Shown: positions 53,201 through 64,000, numbered from the stretch's first letter. The stretch is 64,000 nt of DNA from Carya illinoinensis (GCF_018687715.1 NC_056758.1:22300501-22364500), one strand, 5' to 3'. The notes: generated from the letters alone by a model not told the origin. Numbers and translations are program-made.

Positions 53201-53836
53201 TTTCTTTTATTGGTAGGTTTTGGATCCAGCCGAAACTTCTAAGTCAATTTTAGAATGATGAGAAACAACAAAGAAAGTAATAAGATCCGTATAAAAAATG
53301 TTATAAAGAACTAAAAAGAAAAGTAGGCCCAAAACATTGTTGAGAGATTACAAATCTTGTGTAAGTCAATTACTTCCCTTAATTCAACCTAAAGGGATAA
53401 CCACGGGTAGATGGGGAACGTTAGAGGCGTGTGGCAGTTGTTGGACCTGAGGGAAACTAAATGTAAGGTTTATGTGGGCGTCCAAAGCGAGGAATGAAAC
53501 AATAGACGAGTTTCCTTGTGTAAATTGGTCCAGTGCAAGAACTAAACAAGTATGGTCAAGGTGGGGTGTAAACGTTGAAATTTTCTTGATAAAAACGGTC
53601 TAAAAGGCTTCGGGTAGGGGCCAACTTGTTGCAACGGCCAGGAAGGATCGCCTTGGTGCCGATTGGCAGTGATTCGAGCATTATCGACATGGAAGTGTGT
53701 CATGTCTTTGATAAATCCTAATCATCTAATTGAATCTTAGAATGTTGGAAACGACAAGAAAATCATTATGATCAGAATGAAAAAAAATGGTTATGAAGAA
53801 CAAAAAAGGAGGTTAAACTCGAAAGATTGTTGAGAG
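50281..53836 (+). repeat. B-A dimer, two copies of 1969 bp
   Basis: Y anchors are B 50883, A 51868, B 52852, with the next A at 53837. Both B units carry an inserted A in ggtagaaggtggg (about 51093 and 53062) and ggactagttgc (about 51170 and 53129). Both preceding X halves carry acccgaggg, gtgcgcgtcc, tgtgtcgtgtc, ctatttcaatc and aaaatattgg. The unit at 51868 has ggaaacggtgtg, which then appears in every later A unit. Copy differences include gggctgcaaac at about 51102 and ggctgtgat at about 53171. Confidence 0.8.
50383..50649 (+). other. 88-codon open frame in X, opened by a lost stop (not a gene)
   Basis: In most X halves the frame aligned with the Y open frame is closed by TGA in acctgaggg. 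Here acccgaggg (C at 50494) turns that TGA into CGA and the frame runs 88 codons. The same change is in X halves starting at 52352, 54321, 57273, 58257, 60225, 61209 and 63177, with identical translations. It spread with the repeat rather than arising each time. No signal peptide, domain or start context supports a protein. It is kept as a marker of the right-hand sub-family, present in 8 of the 14 X halves after 50.3 kb. Confidence 0.7.
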
Positions 53837-54602
53837 ATGACTAAATCTTGTGCAACTCGATTACATCCTTTGAATCAATCTAAATGCTTAACGATGCGGC
53901 AGATGGGGAACCTTAGGGGAATGTGGCACATCTTGAAGTTGAGGAAACTAAATTGTAAGGTTTATGTTTGCTTCAAATCGAAGAATGAAACAAAAGATTG
54001 GTTTCTTGTTGTAAATTCGTTCAATGCCAGAACTGAACTAGTATGGTAGAGGTGGGGTGCAAACGATGACATTACGGATAAGGAAACGGTGTGAATGGCA
54101 TGGGCTAGGGGCGGACTTGTCGCAATGCACAAGAAGGAGAACTTAGGTCGGATTGGCGGTGATTTCAGAATTATTCACATGGCCTTTCTTTTATTGACAG
54201 GTTTTGGATCTAGCCTAATCTTCTAAGTCAATCTTAGAATGATGAGAAACAACAAAGAAAGTAATAAGATCCGTATAAACAATGTTATAAAGAACTAAAA
54301 AGAAAAGTAGGCCCAAAACATTGTTGAGAGATTACAAATCTTGTGTAAGTCAATTACTTCCCTTAATTCAACCTAAAGGGATAACCACGGGTAGATGGGG
54401 AACGTTAGAGGCGTGTGGCAGTTGTTGGACCCGAGGGAAACTAAATGTAAGGTTTATGTGCGCGTCCAAAGCGAGGAATGAAACAATAGACGAGTTTCCT
54501 TGTGTAAATTGGTCCAGTGCAAGAACTAAACAAGTATGGTCAAGGTGGGGTGTAAACGTTGAAATTTTCTTGATAAAAACGGTCTAAAAGGCTTCGGGTA
54601 GG

Positions 54603-54720
54603 GGCCAACTTGTTGCAACGGCCAGGAAGGATCGCCTTGGTACCGATTGGCAGTGATTCGAGCATTATCGACATGGAAGTGTGTCATGTCTTTGATAAAT
54701 CCTAATCCTCTAATTGAATC
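54603..54720 (+). repeat. Short class B patch inside a class A X half
   Basis: This X half is class A on both sides (ggccaggaagg before; cagtgattcg and gataaatcctaatc after) but has the class B string ggtaccgat at about 54640 instead of ggtgccgat. Because the flanks return to class A, a short conversion tract explains it better than a single crossover. An independent A-for-G change is also possible, since the patch is defined by one base. Confidence 0.55.
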
Positions 54721-57700
54721 TTAGAATGTTGGAAACGACAAGAAAATCATTATGATCAGAATGAAAAAAAATGGTTATGAAGAACAAAAAAGGAGGTTAA
54801 ACTCGAAAGATTGTTGAGAGATGACTAAATCTTGTGCAACTCGATTACATCCTTTGAATCAAGCTAAATGCTTAACGATGCGGCAGATGGGGAACCTTAG
54901 GGGAATGTGGCACATCTTGAAGTTGAGGAAACTAAATTGTAAGGTTTATGTTTGCTTCAAATCGAAGAATGAAACAAAAGATTGGTTTCTTGTTGTAAAT
55001 TCGTTCAATGCCAGAACTGAACTAGTATGGTAGAGGTGGGGTGCAAACGATGACATTACGGATAAGGAAACGGTGTGAATGGCATGGGCTAGGGGCGGAC
55101 TTGTCGCAATGCACAAGAAGGAGAACTTAGGTCGGATTGGCGGTGATTTCAGAATTATTCACATGGCCTTTCTTTTATTGACAGGTTTTGGATCTAGCCT
55201 AATCTTCTAAGTGAATCTTAGAATGATGAGAAACAACAAAGAAAGTAATAAGATCCGTATAAAAAATGTTATAAAGAACTAAAAAGAAAAGTAGGCCCAA
55301 AACATTGTTGAGAGATTACAAATCTTGTGTAAGTCAATTACTTCCCTTAATTCAACCTAAAGGGATAACCACGGGTAGATGGGGAACGTTAGAGGCGTGT
55401 GGCAGTTGTTGGACCTGAGGGAAACTAAATGTAAGGTTTATGTGCGCGTCCAAAGCGAGGAATGAAACAATAGACGAGTTTCCTTGTGTAAATTGGTCCA
55501 GTGCAAAAACTAAACAAGTATGGTCAAGGTGGGGTGTAAACGTTGAAATTTTCTTGATAAAAACGGTCTAAAAGGCTTCGGGTAGGGGCCAACTTGTTGC
55601 AACGGCCAGGAAGGATCGCCTTGGTACCGATTGGCGGTGATCCGAGCATTATCGACATGGAAGTGTGTCGTGTCTTTGATAAAGCCAAATCATCTATTTC
55701 AATCTTAAAATGTTGGAAAACGACAAGAAAATCAATATGATCAAAATGAAGGAAATGGTTACGAAGAACAAAAAAGGAGGTTAAACTCGAAACAATGCTG
55801 AGAGATGACTAAATCTTGTGCAACTCGATTACATCCTTTGAATCAAGCAAAAAGCTTAACAATGCGGTATATGGGGAACCTTAGGGGAATGTGGCACTTC
55901 TTGAAGTTGAGGAAACTAAATTGTAAGGTTTATGTTTGCTTCAAATGGAAGAATGAAACAAAAGATTGGTTTCTTGTTGTAAATTCGTTCAATGCCAGAA
56001 CTGAACTAGTATGGTAGAGGTGGGGTGCAAACGATGACATTACGGATGAGGAAATGGTGGGAATGGCATGGGCTAGGGGTGGACTTGTTGCAATGCACAA
56101 GAAGGAGAACTTAGGTCGGATTGGCGGTGATTTCAGCATTATTCACATGGCCTTTCTTTTATTGGTAGGTTTTGGATCCAGCCGAAACTTCTAAGTCAAT
56201 TTTAGAATGATGAGAAACAACAAAGAAAGTAATAAGATCCGTATAAAAAATGTTATAAAGAACTAAAAAGAAAAGTAGGCCCAAAACATTGTTGAGAGAT
56301 TACAAATCTTGTGTAAGTCAATTACTTCCCTTAATTCAACCTAAAGGGATAACCACGGGTAGATGGGGAACGTTAGAGGCGTGTGGCAGTTGTTGGACCT
56401 GAGGGAAACTAAATGTAAGGTTTATGTGGGCGTCCAAAGCGAGGAATGAAACAATAGACGAGTTTCCTTGTGTAAATTGGTCCAGTGCAAGAACTAAACA
56501 AGTATGGTCAAGGTGGGGTGTAAACGTTGAAATTTTCTTGATAAAAACGGTCTAAAAGGCTTCGGGTAGGGGCCAACTTGTTGCAACGGCCAGGAAGGAT
56601 CGCCTTGGTGCCGATTGGCAGTGATTCGAGCATTATCGACATGGAAGTGTGTCATGTCTTTGATAAATCCTAATCATCTAATTGAATCTTAGAATGTTGG
56701 AAACGACAAGAAAATCATTATGATCAGAATGAAAAAAAATGGTTATGAAGAACAAAAAAGGAGGTTAAACTCGAAAGATTGTTGAGAGATGACTAAATCT
56801 TGTGCAACTCGATTACATCCTTTGAATCAAGCTAAATGCTTAACGATGCGGCAGATGGGGAACCTTAGGGGAATGTGGCACATCTTGAAGTTGAGGAAAC
56901 TAAATTGTAAGGTTTATGTTTGCTTCAAATCGAAGAATGAAACAAAAGATTGGTTTCTTGTTGTAAATTCGTTCAATGCCAGAACTGAACTAGTATGGTA
57001 GAGGTGGGGTGCAAACGATGACATTACGGATAAGGAAACGGTGTGAATGGCATGGGCTAGGGGCGGACTTGTCGCAATGCACAAGAAGGAGAACTTAGGT
57101 CGGATTGGCGGTGATTTCAGAATTATTCACATGGCCTTTCTTTTATTGACAGGTTTTGGATCTAGCCTAATCTTCTAAGTCAATCTTAGAATGATGAGAA
57201 ACAACAAAGAAAGTAATAAGATCCGTATAAAAAATGTTATAAAGAACTAAAAAGAAAAGTAGGCCCAAAACATTGTTGAGAGATTACAAATCTTGTGTAA
57301 GTCAATTACTTCCCTTAATTCAACCTAAAGGGATAACCACGGGTAGATGGGGAACGTTAGAGGCGTGTGGCAGTTGTTGGACCCGAGGGAAACTAAATGT
57401 AAGGTTTATGTGCGCGTCCAAAGCGAGGAATGAAACAATAGACGAGTTTCCTTGTGTAAATTGGTCCAGTGCAAGAACTAAACAAGTATGGTCAAGGTGG
57501 GGTGTAAACGTTGAAATTTTCTTGATAAAAACGGTCTAAAAGGCTTCGGGTAGGGGCCAACTTGTTGCAACGGCCAGGAAGGATCGCCTTGGTGCCGATT
57601 GGCAGTGATTCGAGCATTATCGACATGGAAGTGTGTCATGTCTTTGATAAATCCTAATCATCTAATTGAATCTTAGAATGTTGGAAACGACAAGAAAATC

Positions 57701-59005
57701 ATTATGATCAGAATGAAAAAAAATGGTTATGAAGAACAAAAAAGGAGGTTAAACTCGAAAGATTGTTGAGAGATGACTAAATCTTGTGCAACTCGATTAC
57801 ATCCTTTGAATCAAGCTAAATGCTTAACGATGCGGCAGATGGGGAACCTTAGGGGAATGTGGCACATCTTGAAGTTGAGGAAACTAAATTGTAAGGTTTA
57901 TGTTTGCTTCAAATCGAAGAATGAAACAAAAGATTGGTTTCTTGTTGTAAATTCGTTCAATGCCAGAACTGAACTAGTATGGTAGAGGTGGGGTGCAAAC
58001 GATGACATTACGGATAAGGAAACGGTGTGAATGGCATGGGCTAGGGGCGGACTTGTCGCAATGCACAAGAAGGAGAACTTAGGTCGGATTGGCGGTGATT
58101 TCAGAATTATTCACATGGCCTTTCTTTTATTGACAGGTTTTGGATCTAGCCTAATCTTCTAAGTCAATCTTAGAATGATGAGAAACAACAAAGAAAGTAA
58201 TAAGATCCGTATAAAAAATGTTATAAAGAACTAAAAAGAAAAGTAGGCCCAAAACATTGTTGAGAGATTACAAATCTTGTGTAAGTCAATTACTTCCCTT
58301 AATTCAACCTAAAGGGATAACCACGGGTAGATGGGGAACGTTAGAGGCGTGTGGCAGTTGTTGGACCCGAGGGAAACTAAATGTAAGGTTTATGTGCGCG
58401 TCCAAAGCGAGGAATGAAACAATAGACGAGTTTCCTTGTGTAAATTGGTCCAGTGCAAGAACTAAACAAGTATGGTCAAGGTGGGGTGTAAACGTTGAAA
58501 TTTTCTTGATAAAAACGGTCTAAAAGGCTTCGGGTAGGGGCCAACTTGTTGCAACGGCCAGGAAGGATCGCCTTGGTACCGATTGGCGGTGATCCGAGCA
58601 TTATCGACATGGAAGTGTGTCGTGTCTTTGATAAAGCCAAATCATCTATTTCAATCTTAAAATGTTGGAAAACGACAAGAAAATCAATATGATCAAAATG
58701 AAGGAAATGGTTACGAAGAACAAAAAAGGAGGTTAAACTCGAAACAATGCTGAGAGATGACTAAATCTTGTGCAACTCGATTACATCCTTTGAATCAAGC
58801 AAAAAGCTTAACAATGCGGTATATGGGGAACCTTAGGGGAATGTGGCACTTCTTGAAGTTGAGGAAACTAAATTGTAAGGTTTATGTTTGCTTCAAATGG
58901 AAGAATGAAACAAAAGATTGGTTTCTTGTTGTAAATTCGTTCAATGCCAGAACTGAACTAGTATGGTAGAGGTGGGGTGCAAACGATGACATTACGGATG
59001 AGGAA

Positions 59006-59218
59006 ATGGTGGGAATGGCATGGGCTAGGGGTGGACTTGTTGCAATGCACAAGAAGGAGAACTTAGGTCGGATTGGCGGTGATTTCAGCATTATTCACAT
59101 GGCCTTTCTTTTATTGGTAGGTTTTGGATCCAGCCGAAACTTCCAAGTCAATTTTAGAATGATGAGAAACAACAAAGAAAGTAATAAGATCCGTATAAAA
59201 AATGTTATAAAGAACTAA
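59006..59218 (+). other. 70-codon frame created by one base change in a B tail (not a gene)
   Basis: In class B the frame after the fixed TAG usually ends at TAA in ttctaagtc. Here ttccaag (C at 59144) changes that stop to CAA, giving an open frame of 70 codons. It is private to this copy, and the trimer partner copies at offset 2952 bp keep the TAA. A single-copy stop loss inside a repeat is not evidence for a gene. Confidence 0.65.
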
Positions 59219-62200
59219 AAAGAAAAGTAGGCCCAAAACATTGTTGAGAGATTACAAATCTTGTGTAAGTCAATTACTTCCCTTAATTCAACCTAAAGGG
59301 ATAACCACGGGTAGATGGGGAACGTTAGAGGCGTGTGGCAGTTGTTGGACCTGAGGGAAACTAAATGTAAGGTTTATGTGGGCGTCCAAAGCGAGGAATG
59401 AAACAATAGACGAGTTTCCTTGTGTAAATTGGTCCAGTGCAAGAACTAAACAAGTATGGTCAAGGTGGGGTGTAAACGTTGAAATTTTCTTGATAAAAAC
59501 GGTCTAAAAGGCTTCGGGTAGGGGCCAACTTGTTGCAACGGCCAGGAAGGATCGCCTTGGTGCCGATTGGCAGTGATTCGAGCATTATCGACATGGAAGT
59601 GTGTCATGTCTTTGATAAATCCTAATCATCTAATTGAATCTTAGAATGTTGGAAACGACAAGAAAATCATTATGATCAGAATGAAAAAAAATGGTTATGA
59701 AGAACAAAAAAGGAGGTTAAACTCGAAAGATTGTTGAGAGATGACTAAATCTTGTGCAACTCGATTACATCCTTTGAATCAAGCTAAATGCTTAACGATG
59801 CGGCAGATGGGGAACCTTAGGGGAATGTGGCACATCTTGAAGTTGAGGAAACTAAATTGTAAGGTTTATGTTTGCTTCAAATCGAAGAATGAAACAAAAG
59901 ATTGGTTTCTTGTTGTAAATTCGTTCAATGCCAGAACTGAACTAGTATGGTAGAGGTGGGGTGCAAACGATGACATTACGGATAAGGAAACGGTGTGAAT
60001 GGCATGGGCTAGGGGCGGACTTGTCGCAATGCACAAGAAGGAGAACTTAGGTCGGATTGGCGGTGATTTCAGAATTATTCACATGGCCTTTCTTTTATTG
60101 ACAGGTTTTGGATCTAGCCTAATCTTCTAAGTCAATCTTAGAATGATGAGAAACAACAAAGAAAGTAATAAGATCCGTATAAAAAATGTTATAAAGAACT
60201 AAAAAGAAAAGTAGGCCCAAAACATTGTTGAGAGATTACAAATCTTGTGTAAGTCAATTACTTCCCTTAATTCAACCTAAAGGGATAACCACGGGTAGAT
60301 GGGGAACGTTAGAGGCGTGTGGCAGTTGTTGGACCCGAGGGAAACTAAATGTAAGGTTTATGTGCGCGTCCAAAGCGAGGAATGAAACAATAGACGAGTT
60401 TCCTTGTGTAAATTGGTCCAGTGCAAGAACTAAACAAGTATGGTCAAGGTGGGGTGTAAACGTTGAAATTTTCTTGATAAAAACGGTCTAAAAGGCTTCG
60501 GGTAGGGGCCAACTTGTTGCAACGGCCAGGAAGGATCGCCTTGGTGCCGATTGGCAGTGATTCGAGCATTATCGACATGGAAGTGTGTCATGTCTTTGAT
60601 AAATCCTAATCATCTAATTGAATCTTAGAATGTTGGAAACGACAAGAAAATCATTATGATCAGAATGAAAAAAAATGGTTATGAAGAACAAAAAAGGAGG
60701 TTAAACTCGAAAGATTGTTGAGAGATGACTAAATCTTGTGCAACTCGATTACATCCTTTGAATCAAGCTAAATGCTTAACGATGCGGCAGATGGGGAACC
60801 TTAGGGGAATGTGGCACATCTTGAAGTTGAGGAAACTAAATTGTAAGGTTTATGTTTGCTTCAAATCGAAGAATGAAACAAAAGATTGGTTTCTTGTTGT
60901 AAATTCGTTCAATGCCAGAACTGAACTAGTATGGTAGAGGTGGGGTGCAAACGATGACATTACGGATAAGGAAACGGTGTGAATGGCATGGGCTAGGGGC
61001 GGACTTGTCGCAATGCACAAGAAGGAGAACTTAGGTCGGATTGGCGGTGATTTCAGAATTATTCACATGGCCTTTCTTTTATTGACAGGTTTTGGATCTA
61101 GCCTAATCTTCTAAGTCAATCTTAGAATGATGAGAAACAACAAAGAAAGTAATAAGATCCGTATAAAAAATGTTATAAAGAACTAAAAAGAAAAGTAGGC
61201 CCAAAACATTGTTGAGAGATTACAAATCTTGTGTAAGTCAATTACTTCCCTTAATTCAACCTAAAGGGATAACCACGGGTAGATGGGGAACGTTAGAGGC
61301 GTGTGGCAGTTGTTGGACCCGAGGGAAACTAAATGTAAGGTTTATGTGCGCGTCCAAAGCGAGGAATGAAACAATAGACGAGTTTCCTTGTGTAAATTGG
61401 TCCAGTGCAAGAACTAAACAAGTATGGTCAAGGTGGGGTGTAAACGTTGAAATTTTCTTGATAAAAACGGTCTAAAAGGCTTCGGGTAGGGGCCAACTTG
61501 TTGCAACGGCCAGGAAGGATCGCCTTGGTACCGATTGGCGGTGATCCGAGCATTATCGACATGGAAGTGTGTCGTGTCTTTGATAAAGCCAAATCATCTA
61601 TTTCAATCTTAAAATGTTGGAAAACGACAAGAAAATCAATATGATCAAAATGAAGGAAATGGTTACGAAGAACAAAAAAGGAGGTTAAACTCGAAACAAT
61701 GCTGAGAGATGACTAAATCTTGTGCAACTCGATTACATCCTTTGAATCAAGCAAAAAGCTTAACAATGCGGTATATGGGGAACCTTAGGGGAATGTGGCA
61801 CTTCTTGAAGTTGAGGAAACTAAATTGTAAGGTTTATGTTTGCTTCAAATGGAAGAATGAAACAAAAGATTGGTTTCTTGTTGTAAATTCGTTCAATGCC
61901 AGAACTGAACTAGTATGGTAGAGGTGGGGTGCAAACGATGACATTACGGATGAGGAAATGGTGGGAATGGCATGGGCTAGGGGTGGACTTGTTGCAATGC
62001 ACAAGAAGGAGAACTTAGGTCGGATTGGCGGTGATTTCAGCATTATTCACATGGCCTTTCTTTTATTGGTAGGTTTTGGATCCAGCCGAAACTTCTAAGT
62101 CAATTTTAGAATGATGAGAAACAACAAAGAAAGTAATAAGATCCGTATAAAAAATGTTATAAAGAACTAAAAAGAAAAGTAGGCCCAAAACATTGTTGAG

Positions 62201-62692
62201 AGATTACAAATCTTGTGTAAGTCAATTACTTCCCTTAATTCAACCTAAAGGGATAACCACGGGTAGATGGGGAACGTTAGAGGCGTGTGGCAGTTGTTGG
62301 ACCTGAGGGAAACTAAATGTAAGGTTTATGTGGGCGTCCAAAGCGAGGAATGAAACAATAGACGAGTTTCCTTGTGTAAATTGGTCCAGTGCAAGAACTA
62401 AACAAGTATGGTCAAGGTGGGGTGTAAACGTTGAAATTTTCTTGATAAAAACGGTCTAAAAGGCTTCGGGTAGGGGCCAACTTGTTGCAACGGCCAGGAA
62501 GGATCGCCTTGGTGCCGATTGGCAGTGATTCGAGCATTATCGACATGGAAGTGTGTCATGTCTTTGATAAATCCTAATCATCTAATTGAATCTTAGAATG
62601 TTGGAAACGACAAGAAAATCATTATGATCAGAATGAAAAAAAATGGTTATGAAGAACAAAAAAGGAGGTTAAACTCGAAAGATTGTTGAGAG

Positions 62693-64000
62693 ATGACTAA
62701 ATCTTGTGCAACTCGATTACATCCTTTGAATCAAGCTAAATGCTTAACGATGCGGCAGATGGGGAACCTTAGGGGAATGTGGCACATCTTGAAGTTGAGG
62801 AAACTAAATTGTAAGGTTTATGTTTGCTTCAAATCGAAGAATGAAACAAAAGATTGGTTTCTTGTTGTAAATTCGTTCAATGCCAGAACTGAACTAGTAT
62901 GGTAGAGGTGGGGTGCAAACGATGACATTACGGATAAGGAAACGGTGTGAATGGCATGGGCTAGGGGCGGACTTGTCGCAATGCACAAGAAGGAGAACTT
63001 AGGTCGGATTGGCGGTGATTTCAGAATTATTCACATGGCCTTTCTTTTATTGACAGGTTTTGGATCTAGCCTAATCTTCTAAGTCAATCTTAGAATGATG
63101 AGAAACAACAAAGAAAGTAATAAGATCCGTATAAAAAATGTTATAAAGAACTAAAAAGAAAAGTAGGCCCAAAACATTGTTGAGAGATTACAAATCTTGT
63201 GTAAGTCAATTACTTCCCTTAATTCAACCTAAAGGGATAACCACGGGTAGATGGGGAACGTTAGAGGCGTGTGGCAGTTGTTGGACCCGAGGGAAACTAA
63301 ATGTAAGGTTTATGTGCGCGTCCAAAGCGAGGAATGAAACAATAGACGAGTTTCCTTGTGTAAATTGGTCCAGTGCAAGAACTAAACAAGTATGGTCAAG
63401 GTGGGGTGTAAACGTTGAAATTTTCTTGATAAAAACGGTCTAAAAGGCTTCGGGTAGGGGCCAACTTGTTGCAACGGCCAGGAAGGATCGCCTTGGTACC
63501 GATTGGCGGTGATCCGAGCATTATCGACATGGAAGTGTGTCGTGTCTTTGATAAAGCCAAATCATCTATTTCAATCTTAAAATGTTGGAAAACGACAAGA
63601 AAATCAATATGATCAAAATGAAGGAAATGGTTACGAAGAACAAAAAAGGAGGTTAAACTCGAAACAATGCTGAGAGATGACTAAATCTTGTGCAACTCGA
63701 TTACATCCTTTGAATCAAGCAAAAAGCATAACAATGCGGTATATGGGGAACCTTAGGGGAATGTGGCACTTCTTGAAGTTGAGGAAACTAAATTGTAAGG
63801 TTTATGTTTGCTTCAAATGGAAGAATGAAACAAAAGATTGGTTTCTTGTTGTAAATTCGTTCAATGCCAGAACTGAACTAGTATGGTAGAGGTGGGGTGC
63901 AAACGATGACATTACGGATGAGGAAATGGTGGGAATGGCATGGGCTAGGGGTGGACTAGTTGCAATGCACAAGAAGGAGAACTTAGGTCGGATTGGCGGT
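62693..64000 (+). repeat. A-B units at the right edge, trimer broken
   Basis: After three trimers the order becomes A 62693 then directly B 63677, so a second A is missing. The last B has gatccgagc in its X half (about 63511), as trimer B units do, but ggactagttgc in its Y half (about 63952), as the B units at 50883 and 52852 do. It also has a private agcataac at about 63726. It is therefore a recombinant of the two right-hand sub-families. The window ends inside this monomer. Confidence 0.75.

Larger units (their letters stand above)
53837..62692 (+). repeat. A-A-B trimer higher-order repeat, three copies of 2952 bp
   Basis: Y anchors are A 53837, A 54821, B 55805 | A 56789, A 57773, B 58757 | A 59741, A 60725, B 61709. 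Corresponding anchors are exactly 2952 bp apart. Copies 2 and 3 look almost identical: reading them against each other, the only change I noticed is ttccaag at 59141-59147 for the usual ttctaag. Copy 1 is more diverged (caatctaaatg at about 53876, ggtacc patch at about 54640, gtgaatctt at about 55211, gcaaaaact at about 55503). The near identity of copies 2 and 3 implies very recent amplification. Confidence 0.85.
1..64000. repeat. Tandem satellite DNA array, about 984 bp monomer, 65 copies
   Basis: The window consists only of head-to-tail copies of one monomer. The conserved anchor agATGactaaatc recurs from 706 to 63677, giving 64 intervals that average 983.9 bp (range 982-985). Every copy runs in the same orientation, and I found no inverted copy, no foreign insertion and no gap. 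Both ends of the window are inside a monomer, so the array extends beyond it on both sides. Base composition looks moderately AT-rich. Such structure is typical of nuclear satellite DNA in eukaryotes; a centromeric or heterochromatic location is inference. I do not recognise the family and cannot name the species. Confidence 0.98.

Noticed and set aside
1815..62043. Minus-strand open frames of 69-74 codons across class B Y halves
   Set aside because: They overlap the plus-strand frame, depend on class B tail sequence and vary with single-base changes. In the 93 bp X/Y comparison most differences fall at their first codon position, unlike a conserved protein.
706..63889. About 64 plus-strand open frames of 70 codons as a gene family
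   Set aside because: They recur because the DNA recurs. All end at the same TAG. X/Y differences concentrate at second codon positions, and a one-base insertion breaks the frame at about 11653 without other consequence.
1..64000. CRISPR array or bacterial integron-like cassette array
   Set aside because: There are no short direct repeats with unique spacers. The repeats are about 984 bp, adjoin one another without unique sequence, and no recombinase or cas-like gene is present.
1..64000. Ribosomal or tRNA gene tandem cluster
   Set aside because: I could not see conserved rRNA motifs or a tRNA cloverleaf with a T-loop GTTCRA pattern in either half-unit.
1..64000. CENP-B box in the monomer
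   Set aside because: I looked for TTCG, four bases, A, two bases, CGGG on both strands around cttcggg and acccgaggg. Spacing and the required A do not fit.
1..64000. LTR retrotransposon origin of the 984 bp unit
   Set aside because: I saw no terminal TG...CA repeats with a primer binding site and polypurine tract in order, no gag or pol residues, and no target-site duplication. The ggaggtt purine run alone is not enough.

Overview
The whole window is one uninterrupted tandem array of a single satellite DNA family. There is no recognisable gene, RNA gene, transposon, CRISPR array or bacterial signal. Both window edges fall inside the repeat, so the array is longer than 64 kb. A long, pure, head-to-tail satellite with about 1 kb units and layered higher-order structure points to a nuclear eukaryotic chromosome (pericentromere, centromere, subtelomere or a heterochromatic knob). 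I did not recognise the family. A plant is my guess, but the sequence alone does not prove the kingdom.

Layout, from small to large. (1) Two anciently related half-units, X (about 489 bp) and Y (about 494 bp), share the same order of motifs from end to end but are strongly diverged (about 75-80% alike by eye). (2) X+Y forms the real monomer of about 984 bp. I count 65 Y halves, with anchors (the ATG of the conserved agATGactaaatc) spaced 982-985 bp apart from 706 to 63677. (3) Monomers fall into two sequence classes, A (35 copies) and B (30 copies), told apart by dozens of linked variants. (4) A and B are arranged in higher-order repeats (HORs) that change along the window: A-B dimers of about 1967 bp (1-10.5 kb); a mosaic zone with B-A dimers (10.5-20.1 kb); a 4-unit HOR of 3936 bp with an optional fifth unit, which gives a 4.9 kb block repeated 8855 bp away (20.1-33.9 kb); an A-only run with a 2952 bp repeat (34.7-40.8 kb); a B-only run (40.8-44.5 kb); a mixed zone (44.5-50.3 kb); and finally A-A-B trimers of 2952 bp (53.8-62.7 kb), where two neighbouring copies look almost identical.

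Nothing here works together as genes. The short open frames of 67-88 codons are consequences of the repeat. Each Y half carries the same 70-codon frame ended by the same TAG. The longer or extra frames appear only where a single base change removes a stop, and codon-position comparison of X and Y gives no support for coding in the open frames. What deserves attention is the history written in the array: nested duplication, short conversion tracts and hybrid monomers, and an excess of CpG-to-TpG/CpA differences that suggests cytosine methylation.
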